From assembly GCA_029259775.1 (NCBI GenBank), contig JAJDEN010000018.1:1-41748 (forward strand): 41,748 nt of DNA, in the 5' to 3' direction. The stretch's first letter is position 1; each line of letters starts with the position of its first letter. The position numbers and the translations under genes are program-made. Below are positions 17,045-24,729 of the stretch, piece after piece. The notes below the pieces were generated by a model, which searched no databases, had not been told where the DNA came from, and saw nothing but the letters and a program-made list of their open reading frames with translations. Source of the DNA: Planctomycetota bacterium. Its GTDB lineage: Bacteria > Planctomycetota > PLA2 > JAEUHO01.

Positions 17045-18175
17045 CTAATCCCGCCAGTCGGCGACGAACACGTTGGTCTCGTTGGGCTTGTCGTTGTGAC
17101 GGTTGCTGCAGAAGACAAGCCGCTTGCCGTCGCGCGTGAACATCGGGAAGCCGTCGAAGTCGTCGCTGCGACGCGCGCCCGGACGCTTGCGTGCGAAGTG
17201 CGTCACGCGCTCGGTCTTCAGGGTCTCGATGTCGACGAGGTACAGCTCGAAGTTGCCGCTCTCGGGCTCGTGCATGTTCGACGCGAAGATGATGCGCTTG
17301 CCGTCGGGGTGCCAGAAGGGACCGAAGTTGGCGGCGCCGTTGTTCGTGATCATCTTCTTGCCGCTCCCGTCGGCGTTCATGATCCAGATCTCGAGCTTGG
17401 ACGGCCTGACGAGCTCGCGCTTGAGCAGGCGCCGCGTCTCCTCGACATCGACGTCGTCGCGGTTCGGCGCGCGCCAGACGATCTTCTTGCCGTCCCACGA
17501 GAAGAACGCGCCGCCGTCGTAGCCCACGGCCGTCGTGAGGCGCTTCACATCCGAGCCGTCGATGGCCATGGAGTAGAGGTCGAGGTCCCCGTCGCGCGTG
17601 GACGTGAACACGATGCGGTCCCCGGCAGGCGAGACCGTTGCTTCGGCGTCGTAGGCCGGCGAGGACGCCAGCACCTGCACATCGCTACCGTCGGGCTTGG
17701 CCGTGTAGATGTCGTAGCTGTTCCAGATGCTCCAGACGTAGCCGAGGCTCCGGTCGAACGGCGGCGACTTCGGCGGCGCGTCCCCGGCCGCGTGCGTCGA
17801 GGCGTAGAGGATGCGCTTGTCGCCGGGGAGGAAGTACGCGCACGTGGTGCGCCCCTTGCCCGTGCTGACGAGCTTCAGGGCGCTGCCGTTCGGCTTCATC
17901 GTGTAGATCTGGTCGGCCGTGAAGCGACCGACCGTGGCTTGGAAGATCAGCTGTGTCTCGTCGAAGGACCAGTAGGCCTCGGCGTTCTCGCCACCGAAGG
18001 TGATCTGCCGCAGGTTGCTGAGGTGCGTCTCCCCGGGCATCGGCTCGTGCGCGACGGCCGGCGCCGGGTCCGCGTCCTTGTCCCCGCAACCGCCCAACGT
18101 GACCGCGAGCATCACGAAGATCGCGATCGCCAGCGCACCCATGGCCCCGCGGACCCCTGTTGTGTTCTCAAGCAT
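17045..18175 (-). CDS. TolB-like beta-propeller lipoprotein (PD40 repeats)
   Basis: 376 residues from ATG 18175; ATG 18142 is an alternative. The signal (MGALAIAIFVMLAVTLGGC) ends in lipobox LGGC, so it is a lipoprotein. The mature part has repeated PD40/WD40-like blades of the TolB type: FGGENAEAYWSFDETQLIFQA, TMKPNGSALKLV, PGDKRILYAST, PDGSDVQVLASSPAYDAEATVSPAGDRIVFTSTRDGDLDLYSMAIDGSD, WHPDGKRIIFASN, MFTRDGKRLVFCSNRHND. The order of strands suggests about six blades. Such proteins bind peptides or small ligands outside the cytoplasm; the partner is not visible here. No pal or tolQR genes accompany it, so it need not be the Tol system protein. It converges with the previous gene, 24 bases apart. 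Confidence 0.87.
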   Translation of the reverse strand: MLENTTGVRGAMGALAIAIFVMLAVTLGGCGDKDADPAPAVAHEPMPGETHLSNLRQITFGGENAEAYWSFDETQLIFQATVGRFTADQIYTMKPNGSALKLVSTGKGRTTCAYFLPGDKRILYASTHAAGDAPPKSPPFDRSLGYVWSIWNSYDIYTAKPDGSDVQVLASSPAYDAEATVSPAGDRIVFTSTRDGDLDLYSMAIDGSDVKRLTTAVGYDGGAFFSWDGKKIVWRAPNRDDVDVEETRRLLKRELVRPSKLEIWIMNADGSGKKMITNNGAANFGPFWHPDGKRIIFASNMHEPESGNFELYLVDIETLKTERVTHFARKRPGARRSDDFDGFPMFTRDGKRLVFCSNRHNDKPNETNVFVADWRD

Positions 18176-18243
18176 GCGGAGAGCATCCCCGCATCGCTGC
18201 CGCCGCTCAACGACTGCACGCACCGAGCAGGTATGCTCCGGCC

Positions 18244-18627
18244 ATGGACGACGAGAGCCTCTTTGCTGCCCACGCCCGCTTCAAGGCCGATCAGGAGGTC
18301 CCGGACGGCTGGTATCGCGCCGGCGAGGTCATGGACGAAGCCGCGTGGGTCGTGGATCTGGACCTGTTTGTCGAGGTCACGATGGGCATCCCCGCGTGGG
18401 AGAAGGTCCTTGGCGATGTGCTGCAGCTCGCCGTGGGCGACACCGTCTTCGACCTCGACGTGCCCGACGATGCGACCCTCGAGGACTGCTGGGTGCTGCC
18501 CGGCATGGGCATGTTCGAAGCCGCCGCGGGCTCGACCGAGGCGGAGCTGGCGGCGGCCGAAGAGGCCGGCACGCTGGGGGAACATGGCCGCTGCGGCGAC
18601 CTGCACGTGATCCCGATCGTCACGTGA
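18244..18627 (+). CDS. Unknown small acidic soluble protein
   Basis: 127 residues from ATG 18244. It is strongly acidic and has no signal or membrane segment: FAAHARFKADQEVPDGWYRAGEVMDEAAWVVDLDLFVEV, then DDATLEDCWVLPGMGMFEAA, a run of Ala/Glu, and GRCGDLHVIPIVT at the end. I do not recognise the family. It is divergent from the TolB-like gene (68 bases between the starts) and ends just before hairpin copy 2. The codon composition resembles its neighbours. Confidence 0.65.
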   Translation: MDDESLFAAHARFKADQEVPDGWYRAGEVMDEAAWVVDLDLFVEVTMGIPAWEKVLGDVLQLAVGDTVFDLDVPDDATLEDCWVLPGMGMFEAAAGSTEAELAAAEEAGTLGEHGRCGDLHVIPIVT

Positions 18628-18666
18628 ACGCTGGCCCGGCGGCCCCAGCAGGTCGCTCGTCCTCCT

Positions 18667-18696
18667 GGGCAGCCAACCGCTGCGCTCAGGCTGCCC
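18667..18696. repeat. Dispersed hairpin repeat, copy 2
   Basis: Same 30-base element as at 6749-6778: GGGCAGCC, spacer AACCGCTGCGCTCA, GGCTGCCC. It directly abuts the stop codon (TAG, 18699-18697) of the minus-strand STAS gene and follows the stop of the plus-strand gene by 39 bases, so it sits exactly where a shared terminator is expected. Confidence 0.68.
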
Positions 18697-19029
18697 CTAC
18701 AGGGCGGCGAGCGCGTCCTCACGCGAGCTGAACGTGCGGAAGACCTCGAGCACGCCCATCGTGCGCAGCGTGCCCAGGACGCGCGTGCTGCCACCCGAGA
18801 GCGCCATGCGGCCGCCGGCATCCGTCACGCGTCGCGCCGTCTGAAGCAGGAAGCCCGCGGCCGTGGACGGCAGCATGCCGACCTCGCTGAGGTCCCAGAG
18901 CAGGCTGCTCGCACCGCCCGCCAGCAGCGCCGCGACCCGGGCCTCGAACGCGGGCAGCGCGGTCAGATCCATGTCGCCATGCGGCGTCAGGACCGTGACT
19001 GCGCCGATGACCTCCTGCCGTACCTTCAT
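18697..19029 (-). CDS. STAS-domain anti-sigma-factor antagonist
   Basis: 110-residue single STAS domain (SpoIIAA/RsbV type). It has the strand-loop-helix pattern MKVRQEVIGAVTVLTPHGDMDLTALPAFEARVAALL, then LLWDLSEVGMLPSTAAGFLLQTARRV, where the Ser in LPSTAAG fits the site phosphorylated by anti-sigma kinases in this family. These proteins normally release a sigma factor from a serine-kinase anti-sigma factor. No such kinase is in the window. A second STAS gene lies 1.9 kb away on the same strand. The hairpin repeat abuts its stop. Confidence 0.87.
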   Translation of the reverse strand: MKVRQEVIGAVTVLTPHGDMDLTALPAFEARVAALLAGGASSLLWDLSEVGMLPSTAAGFLLQTARRVTDAGGRMALSGGSTRVLGTLRTMGVLEVFRTFSSREDALAAL

Positions 19030-19055
19030 GCGCCCATCCTATGCGGACGCCCCCT

Positions 19056-19075
19056 GGCGTAGCGCCGTCTACGCC
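19056..19075 (-). terminator. Hairpin after the folB-folK-lipoprotein run
   Basis: GGCGTAG and CTACGCC form a perfect 7-bp stem around CGCCGT. It lies 12 bases beyond the stop of the minus-strand lipoprotein gene and before the STAS start. No T-run follows, so it is a candidate only. Confidence 0.5.
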
Positions 19076-19086
19076 GAGGCGGCTCG

Positions 19087-20031
19087 CTAGGGGCGGCGCC
19101 ACGCCAGGACCGCAGGCGAGCCGGCGGAGATCAGGTAGAGCGTGCCGTCTTCGGCATGCGTCATGCCGGCCCAGGAGGTGACGCCCTCGACCTCCGGCCC
19201 TGGGGTGCCCGGGCCCAGGGTGACCGACCGCATCGGCTCAGGCTCCTTGAACGACACCAACGCACCGCGGCCCGCGCCGTGGTGCAGCACGTAGCGCGTG
19301 CCATCCCAGGAGAGGCCGTTGCACTGCATCTTCGAGCCGAGGTCGGTCTTGATCGGGATCGTCCCGAGCGGGCTGCCGTAGCGATCCATGCGGTACACGC
19401 GCAGGGCGGGCCCGCCGGTGGGTGCGCGCTCGAGGACGAACAGGTCCTCCATGCGTCGCCGGCCCTTGAGCGCGAGCAAGCCTGCGATGCCCGAGCCGTA
19501 GTCACGCCAGTCGCCTTCGGCGACTTTGGAGCGATCGGCGCCCGGCGCGACGGTCAGGCCGCTGAACTTGACGCGTGCGAGGCGCCCCGCGGCGTCTTTC
19601 ACGAGCCGGCCCCAGTAGATGACGCGCCGCTCGCGATCCGCCACGTACAGGAAGTCGGGCGCTTGGACGGCCGCGCCCTGGAAGTCCACCTTCTGCTTCC
19701 AGAGGTGTTGCATCTCGTAGCCCTGGAGCGCGAGCTTCTCGGCCCCCATGAGAGGACGCTTCGGCGAGATGTCGACCGCCAGGGTGCGCGCGCGCGCGGG
19801 CTCACCTGCGGTCAGGCCCTCCTGCGGGATGACATACACCTCGCGATCGTCGCCCCCGGCGACGGCGATCAGGTCGTCACCGTAGACCGCGAGACCGCCC
19901 GCCGAGGCGAGCCCCTGGACCGTGCAGTGCTGCCAGCGACCCGCGCCCTCGGGGGACGCCGGGTCGGCGACGTCGTCGCCGCAACCGGCGAGCAGCAGGA
20001 GTGCGATCGAGGCGGCGAGCAGGCGGGTCAT
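19087..20031 (-). CDS. Lipoprotein with a predicted beta-propeller-like fold
   Basis: 314 residues from ATG 20031. The signal MTRLLAASIALLLLAGC ends in lipobox LAGC, with Cys17 as the lipid site. The mature protein is beta-rich with recurring blade-like pieces: GLAVYGDDLIAVAGGDDREVYVIP, PDFLYVADRERRVIYWGRL, GIAGLLALKGRRRMEDLFVLER, LRVYRMDRYGSPLGTIPI, GLSWDGTRYVLHHGAGRGALVSF, GMTHAEDGTLYLISAGSPAVLAW. This looks like a propeller or SMP-30-like fold, but no specific family is clear. Its ATG is one base from the folK stop, so it is likely translated with folB and folK, although no link to folate chemistry is apparent. Confidence 0.78.
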   Translation of the reverse strand: MTRLLAASIALLLLAGCGDDVADPASPEGAGRWQHCTVQGLASAGGLAVYGDDLIAVAGGDDREVYVIPQEGLTAGEPARARTLAVDISPKRPLMGAEKLALQGYEMQHLWKQKVDFQGAAVQAPDFLYVADRERRVIYWGRLVKDAAGRLARVKFSGLTVAPGADRSKVAEGDWRDYGSGIAGLLALKGRRRMEDLFVLERAPTGGPALRVYRMDRYGSPLGTIPIKTDLGSKMQCNGLSWDGTRYVLHHGAGRGALVSFKEPEPMRSVTLGPGTPGPEVEGVTSWAGMTHAEDGTLYLISAGSPAVLAWRRP

Positions 20032-20032
20032 G

Positions 20033-20530
20033 TCAGGCGTCCTCCGGCCGGCGATGGGCGGCGTCCCAGGACGGGAAGCGCTCGTCGGCCAGCTCCCGCA
20101 GGGTACGGCCGGAGAGGGGATCGCGCGCGTCCGGCCAAATGGCTGCCGAAGGCACGAGCACGTAGCTCTCACGGGTCAGGTCGTCGGCCGGTAGGCCCTC
20201 GCCCTCCCAGGTCGCGTCGCCCAAGACCACGTCGAGATCGAGCGTGCGCGGCGCGAAGGGATCGTCGGTCCGGACGCGCCGGCAGAGGGTCTCGATGCTG
20301 CGGCACGTCTCACGCAGCGCGCGCGGCGGCAGGTCCGTCGCCACGCGCGCGGCGAGATTCACGTAGGGCGGCTGCTCGCCCTCCCCCCCGACGGCGGGCA
20401 CGTCGTAGCGCGGCGAGACTGCGCGCACGTCGAGGCGGCCGCGCAGGAAGGCGATGGCTGCAGGGACCCAGCGCTCCGGCTCGATGTTGGACCCGAGCGA
20501 CAGGAGGTACTCGTAGGGACGCCGGCTCAA
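20033..20530 (-). CDS. folK: 2-amino-4-hydroxy-6-hydroxymethyldihydropteridine diphosphokinase
   Basis: HPPK, which transfers pyrophosphate from ATP to 6-hydroxymethyl-dihydropterin in folate synthesis. It has 165 residues, the family size. Motifs: YLLSLGSNIEPE at the N-terminus, YVNLAARV in the centre, and RTDDPFAPRTLDLDVVLGD, where Asp98 and Asp100 match the two metal-binding aspartates. No ATG exists near the correct N-terminus. A TTG at 20530-20528 overlaps the folB stop (TTGA) and gives MSRRPYEYLLSLGSN, so I chose it. The overlap implies translational coupling with folB. The frame upstream of the TTG is a shadow of folB. Confidence 0.93.
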   Translation of the reverse strand: MSRRPYEYLLSLGSNIEPERWVPAAIAFLRGRLDVRAVSPRYDVPAVGGEGEQPPYVNLAARVATDLPPRALRETCRSIETLCRRVRTDDPFAPRTLDLDVVLGDATWEGEGLPADDLTRESYVLVPSAAIWPDARDPLSGRTLRELADERFPSWDAAHRRPEDA

Positions 20531-20901
20531 GCGTTGCCCCCCGCATCGCGCGATCCGCGTTCGATCTCGATGCCCACCTCGCGGCTGAAGCGGACGGCGC
20601 CGGGCTTGCGCACACAGACCCGTACCCACGGCACGCCGAAATCCTTGCGGATCAGCGCGGCGATCCGTTCGGCCAGGGTCTCCACCAGGAAGTACTTGCC
20701 CTCCTCGGTGTGGCGCATCACGGCCTTGGCGACCGAGCGGTAGTTGACCGCCTTCTCGATGTCCTCGTCCGCCGCGGCGGCCGCGGCGTCGCAGGCCATC
20801 TCGAGATCGATCAGGATCGGCTGGAGGGTCTCGCGCTCCCAGTCGTTGATGCCGATGATCGCGCGGACCTCGAGGTCGCGCACGAAGACGGTGTCGTACA
20901 T
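20527..20901 (-). CDS. folB: 7,8-dihydroneopterin aldolase
   Basis: Cleaves dihydroneopterin to hydroxymethyl-dihydropterin and glycolaldehyde, supplying FolK. It has 124 residues. The start MYDTVFVRDLEVRAIIGINDWERE is typical for the family, with the conserved Glu in DWERE, and the catalytic Lys appears in VCVRKPGAVRFSREVGIEIER. TLAERIAALI is the family helix. ATG 20901 follows GGAGG by 5 bases; upstream in-frame sequence is not needed. The gene overlaps folK by 4 bases. folP and other folate genes are not in the window. Confidence 0.93.
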   Translation of the reverse strand: MYDTVFVRDLEVRAIIGINDWERETLQPILIDLEMACDAAAAAADEDIEKAVNYRSVAKAVMRHTEEGKYFLVETLAERIAALIRKDFGVPWVRVCVRKPGAVRFSREVGIEIERGSRDAGGNA

Positions 20902-20959
20902 GGAGCCTCCGGCTGCAGGGTCTGTGGGCGTGGTGACTGCGGGCGCACCGCCGGCTGAG

Positions 20960-21295
20960 CTAGGGAGCGCCGTTCGTCTCGAGGAACGCGGACGCCTCAT
21001 CGACGCTGCGGAAGACCGGCAGCTTCGAATCCAGGCCAATGAGTTTCAGCATGCGCTCGATCGTCTTGGTGGGGCGAGCCAGCGCGAGGCGCCGCCCGTG
21101 ACCGTCCAAGCGCATGCCAACTTTCACCAGGGTGCCGAGGCCGGCACTGTTGATGAACTCCACGCCGACAAGATCCAGGACGATGCCCGGGCCCTTCGTC
21201 TCGACATGCGGCTCGAGCTGCTGCTCGAAGGCCTCGAGAGAATCTTCCGTGATCTCGCGCGGCGGACTCAGGACGGGGACGGTGTCGGCGGTCAT
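20960..21295 (-). CDS. STAS-domain protein (second copy)
   Basis: 111-residue single STAS domain. The core GIVLDLVGVEFINSAGLGTLVKVGMRLDGHGRRLALARP contains INSAGLG, where the Ser is the usual phosphorylation site of anti-anti-sigma factors. The C-terminal helix is ERMLKLIGLDSKLPVFRSVDEASAFL. It is more typical of the family than the copy at 18697-19029, and the two are clearly different genes. It lies 58 bases upstream of folB on the same strand and could share its transcript. The cognate kinase or phosphatase is not here. Confidence 0.9.
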   Translation of the reverse strand: MTADTVPVLSPPREITEDSLEAFEQQLEPHVETKGPGIVLDLVGVEFINSAGLGTLVKVGMRLDGHGRRLALARPTKTIERMLKLIGLDSKLPVFRSVDEASAFLETNGAP

Positions 21296-21369
21296 GGGCG
21301 GAACAGTGTGGCAGAGTGCCCACGGGCCAGCAAGCGGCCGCGCGGTGCGCGTCCGTTCGTGCGACGCGC

Positions 21370-21861
21370 TCAGCGCCGACGAAGGACGAACGGATGAGGC
21401 ACGGCGTCCGAGGCAGGAAAGCCAAGCGCCCCGGCCTCGTAGGCCCCGACCAGCTCGGAGGGCGTCGTGAGAGCGCCCGCCGGGGTGTGGGTCGTCCGCA
21501 GGGTCACCGCCGTGCCGCGGAGGGTCCAGGTGCCGCGCCGGCGCCCCTCCTCCTTGCCGAAGCGGTACCGCACGACGAAGGCGCCCCCCGCGAGCAAGTC
21601 GAGGCGGATCTCGGAGGCCCCGGCGATGGCGCGTACCTGCTCGAAGAGGGCGCGGCGTGCCTTGGGCGTCAGGGCCGCGCGTGCCGCGGGGGTACGGGCG
21701 TCGATGCGTTCCTTCAGCAGCTGCCGCGCGAACTGCTCACGATCGAGGGCGTACTCGCCCGTGATGTCGCCGATGCCCTCCTCCTCGCCTCCGCACGCAG
21801 CCACGGTGAGGAGGAGCAGGGTGAGAAGGAGCAGCAGGGGTGCGGCGCGGGGCAGGGCCAT
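21370..21861 (-). CDS. Lipoprotein of unknown function
   Basis: 163 residues from ATG 21861, which shares one base with the stop of the gene upstream (TGATG), so translation is coupled. The signal is Leu-rich (LLLLLTLLLLTVAAC) with lipobox VAAC and an acidic Gly/Glu start of the mature part. The mature part has a helical region (REQFARQLLKERIDARTPAARAALTPKARRALFEQV) and then beta strands (IRLDLLAGGAFVVRYRFGKEEGRRRGTWTLRGTAVTLR), a small barrel-like pattern of the kind seen in lipocalin-like envelope proteins. No family is recognised. Confidence 0.75.
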   Translation of the reverse strand: MALPRAAPLLLLLTLLLLTVAACGGEEEGIGDITGEYALDREQFARQLLKERIDARTPAARAALTPKARRALFEQVRAIAGASEIRLDLLAGGAFVVRYRFGKEEGRRRGTWTLRGTAVTLRTTHTPAGALTTPSELVGAYEAGALGFPASDAVPHPFVLRRR

Positions 21862-22358
21862 CACAGCGGCAGTTCGTGAACGAACCACTCGTCGTGGATG
21901 AGTACCAAGCGCGCTTCCCGGATGGGTGCCTGATCGCCGGCACCGAGGAACAGGATCTTGCGCTCCAGCGGCTTGATCTGCATGCCGCGGATCTCGGGCT
22001 CGCGCGGACGCGGCGCGACAAGCGAGTAGAAGCGGAAGGCCGCCGCCGGCCCGCCCTCCACGACGAGGCGGATCTCTTCCTTCCAGGTGGCCCCGATGCG
22101 GACCTTCGCCACCTCGCGCTCGAACGTCCCGTCGACGTCGTGACCGACGCGCCGCTTGATGCCCGCCAGCTCGCGCTCCAGCTTTTCGCGGCAGCCCTTC
22201 GTCACGACAGACTTGAGCGCCGCCCAGTCGCCGTCATGTACCGCGGCGATGGCGTGCTTGAACACGGCGGTCGCGTCCTGGCGATTCAGCCCTCCGTCAT
22301 CGCCACCGCAGGCGCCGAGGACCAGGAGGAAGAGGAGGACGGGGACGACGCGGCGCAT
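21861..22358 (-). CDS. Lipoprotein with a possible NTF2-like domain
   Basis: 165 residues from ATG 22358; an in-frame ATG at 22367 adds three residues. The signal MRRVVPVLLFLLVLGAC ends in lipobox LGAC. The mature part starts with a helix (QDATAVFKHAIAAVHDGDWAALKSVVTKGCREKL) that resembles the opening of NTF2-like/DUF4878 lipoproteins, followed by strands (VRIGATWKEEIRLVVEGGPAAAFRFYSLV; ARLVLIHDEWFVHELPL). The fold call is tentative. It overlaps the next gene by one base and diverges from the SprT-like gene. Confidence 0.77.
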   Translation of the reverse strand: MRRVVPVLLFLLVLGACGGDDGGLNRQDATAVFKHAIAAVHDGDWAALKSVVTKGCREKLERELAGIKRRVGHDVDGTFEREVAKVRIGATWKEEIRLVVEGGPAAAFRFYSLVAPRPREPEIRGMQIKPLERKILFLGAGDQAPIREARLVLIHDEWFVHELPL

Positions 22359-22467
22359 GCACGACATCCTAGCCCACGCGCTCCCGGAACCACGCGCCAC
22401 GCGGGCGTGGCCGCGCCCAGCCCGCGCGCCCGCGAAGCGTCCGCGCGGCGACGTAGCCTGTTGGGAC

Positions 22468-23079
22468 GTGCTATCTCCTGCTGCTCTCGACGAGGAATAC
22501 CGCAAGGCGCTCGCCGCCGTGGGTCTCGAACTGTTCATCGAACAGTGGCCGGAGATCCCGCTGCGGTGGAACCGCCGTCTTCGTCGAGCGGGCCGCGCCG
22601 TGATCGACCACCGCGGCGCCCGCTTCCAAGCGGCCGTCATCGAGATCTCGCCGGTCTACTTCGAGGTCTACCCCGAGGACCTGAGCGGCATCCTGGTCCA
22701 CGAGGCCGTCCACGTCGGGTTGGCCGTGCAGGGCCGGCCCTTCGGGCATGGGGCCGAGTTCCGCCGCGCCTGCGAGGCCGCCGGCGGGCTGCTGCACAGC
22801 CGCTGGCTGCCCGGCCGGGTGTTCCGCTACCGTTGCCCGACCTGCGGCTTGGTCCTCGAGCGCAGGCGCCGCGCGGCCGACAGCCGCTGGTGTGCGGCCT
22901 GCGTGGAGGTCGCGGAGGCGGCCGGTGAGGACGGCTACGCAGCCGGCCGCGCGCTCCAGCTGGTCGAGACGGCCTTCCAGGGGCCGGAGCCCTCAGGGGC
23001 GGCCACGCAGCCCGTCTGCGAGAACGGCGTGGAGGGGGGCGAGAGCGCCACCCCGATGCGCTACCCTGTACAACCGTAG
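22468..23079 (+). CDS. SprT-like zinc metalloprotease domain protein
   Basis: 203 residues from GTG 22468. The frame is open upstream into the divergent promoter region, but the fold starts here. The active site is HEAVH (residues 78-82) with a third likely zinc ligand in FGHGAEF (His94), as in SprT/Spartan proteins. A C-terminal zinc ribbon follows: YRCPTCG (Cys123, Cys126) and WCAAC (Cys142, Cys145). The fold start LDEEYRKALAAVGLELFIEQWPEIPLRW also fits. The last 55 residues are a low-complexity tail. Eukaryotic relatives cleave DNA-protein crosslinks; the role in bacteria is less clear. It is a cytoplasmic protein without a signal. Confidence 0.87.
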   Translation: MLSPAALDEEYRKALAAVGLELFIEQWPEIPLRWNRRLRRAGRAVIDHRGARFQAAVIEISPVYFEVYPEDLSGILVHEAVHVGLAVQGRPFGHGAEFRRACEAAGGLLHSRWLPGRVFRYRCPTCGLVLERRRRAADSRWCAACVEVAEAAGEDGYAAGRALQLVETAFQGPEPSGAATQPVCENGVEGGESATPMRYPVQP

Positions 23080-23131
23080 ACGACGCGGCCCGCCTCCGCA
23101 TGGCGAGCCCTGACGAGGTGAGGGAAATCCC

Positions 23132-24643
23132 GTGACCAATCGCAAGCTGCTCGCAACCCTGTGCACGATCGTCCTGGCGTGTGTGTTCGCCACACCCGCC
23201 CGCGCCGGCGAAGCCACCGTCCCCGATGTCGTGGGCCTCTCGCTCGACCAGGCCCAGGGCCTGCTGCAGCAGGCCGGCTTCCGCTCGGACATCGTGCGCG
23301 TATCGGGCACGCCGGTGGGCGTCGTCGTCTCCCAGGAGCCCGGCGGTCTGGCCACGCGCGACACGAGCGGTGCCATCACCCTGCGCGTCGGCGGCCCGAC
23401 GCCGAAGCCCGGCATGTCCGGTCCGGCACCTACGCAGCCCGATCCGATGCTTCCTCCGGCGGGTGCAGGAACCGCGCCGATCCAGCCCAGCGCCGACGCA
23501 CCTGCGCAGCCCAGGCCCACCCAGCCGGCGCCTGGACAACCTGCTCCTACACAGCCCGCGGGCAAGGGCAGTGCGTTCGCTTTCAACGGCCGGGCGATCC
23601 CGCCCGGTCGTCTACCGGGTGGCTCCGGCTCGGAGGTCCCAAGTGTGCTGGGCCAGAACGTGCAGCAGGCCCGCGCGAGCCTGCGCGGCTGGAACGTCGT
23701 GGTCGAGCGGACCCTCGGCGTACAAGCGCTGACCGGCAAGGTCGTAAACCAGTGGCCGCACGCCGGCGAGACCATGCCGCGCGGCGCCACGCTGACCATC
23801 GTCGTCGCGGTCACCGAGCGCCCGAGTCTCGAGCACCTCTACGTCCCGCAGGCCGAGCGCCGCGACTGGCGGGAAGCGATCGCCAGCGTCAGCAGGGCAC
23901 GGCTCGTCCCCCAGCCCGTCAGCGTGCCGAGCAGCGAAGCCATGCGCGGCAAGGTGGTCGCTCAGACCCCCCAGCCCGGCAGCCTGAGTCTGGCCGGACA
24001 CACCGTGCGCCTCTTCATCGGCCGGGGTCCGGGCGCCTACAGCGCCGACGTCGGCACGGCCTCACCTGCACCCACGCAGCCGCAGCCGGCGCCCACCCAG
24101 CCCGCACCCGACCAGCCTGCCCCGGACGAGCCTGCCCCGGACAGGCCGACGCCCACGCAGCCCGCGCCCACCGATCCGGACGAGATGCTGCCGCCCGCCG
24201 GCACGGGCGCCGCGCCGATCCAGCCCGGCGCTGATGCCCCGACGCAGCCGACGCCCACGCAACCCAGGCCCACAGAGCCCACGCCGACACAGCCCGATCG
24301 ACCGGCACCCACCCAGCCGGAGAGTGCCCTGCCCAAGCCGCCGCGCGCGACGCTCGGTGCTCCCTCGCTGCGCACGCCCCCGGCCGGCGAAAGCTACCCC
24401 TACAAGTACGGCGCCGACTTCAGCTGGACCGCCGTCAGCAGCGCCGCCGGCTACGAAGTCGAGCTCCAAGAAGAGCTGCCCAGCGGCAACGCCTGGCAAA
24501 CGACCTCCACGACGGCCGTCACCGAAGCCAGGCACCGTCCCGCCAAGCTCGAGCGCGGACGCTACCGCTGGCGCGTGCGCGCGATCGGCAAGGACGGCTC
24601 GAAGGGTCGCTGGAGCGACTACCGCCGCCTGTACATGTATTGA
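23132..24643 (+). CDS. Secreted protein with three PASTA-like domains, Pro/Gln linkers and a C-terminal fibronectin-like domain
   Basis: 503 residues from GTG 23132 with GAGGTGAGGG upstream. The signal peptide (LLATLCTIVLACVFATPARA) is cleaved near ARAG. PASTA-type units lie at about 27-92 (VPDVVGLSLDQAQGLLQQAGF), 172-238 (VPSVLGQNVQQARASLRGW) and 240-305 (DWREAIASVSRARLVPQPV). Linkers at about 93-160 and 308-405 are runs of APTQP-like units, with MLPPAG(A/T)G(T/A)APIQP present in both. The C-terminal 100 residues (FSWTAVSSAAGYEVELQ; RGRYRWRVRAIGKDGS) resemble fibronectin type III. PASTA domains usually sit on kinases or penicillin-binding proteins and bind peptidoglycan; here there is neither. 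Cell-wall binding is likely; the purpose is unknown. Confidence 0.85.
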   Translation: MTNRKLLATLCTIVLACVFATPARAGEATVPDVVGLSLDQAQGLLQQAGFRSDIVRVSGTPVGVVVSQEPGGLATRDTSGAITLRVGGPTPKPGMSGPAPTQPDPMLPPAGAGTAPIQPSADAPAQPRPTQPAPGQPAPTQPAGKGSAFAFNGRAIPPGRLPGGSGSEVPSVLGQNVQQARASLRGWNVVVERTLGVQALTGKVVNQWPHAGETMPRGATLTIVVAVTERPSLEHLYVPQAERRDWREAIASVSRARLVPQPVSVPSSEAMRGKVVAQTPQPGSLSLAGHTVRLFIGRGPGAYSADVGTASPAPTQPQPAPTQPAPDQPAPDEPAPDRPTPTQPAPTDPDEMLPPAGTGAAPIQPGADAPTQPTPTQPRPTEPTPTQPDRPAPTQPESALPKPPRATLGAPSLRTPPAGESYPYKYGADFSWTAVSSAAGYEVELQEELPSGNAWQTTSTTAVTEARHRPAKLERGRYRWRVRAIGKDGSKGRWSDYRRLYMY

Positions 24644-24644
24644 T

Positions 24645-24669
24645 GCGGAGGCAGCTACGCCGCCTCCGC
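24645..24669. terminator. Hairpin between convergent genes
   Basis: GCGGAGGC and GCCTCCGC form a perfect 8-bp stem around a 9-base loop, starting 2 bases after the stop of the PASTA gene. It could terminate both the PASTA gene and the convergent diguanylate cyclase gene. No T-run is present. Confidence 0.6.
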
Positions 24670-24729
24670 CCCCAGCCCTAGCCTTCGGTCCACGATTGGC
24701 GCTCGCGCAGCACGGATGTCGAGCGATCG

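Noticed and set aside
23400..24330. CRISPR-like repeats
   Set aside because: The repetition is the APTQP coding pattern of the PASTA protein linkers, with no regular spacers.
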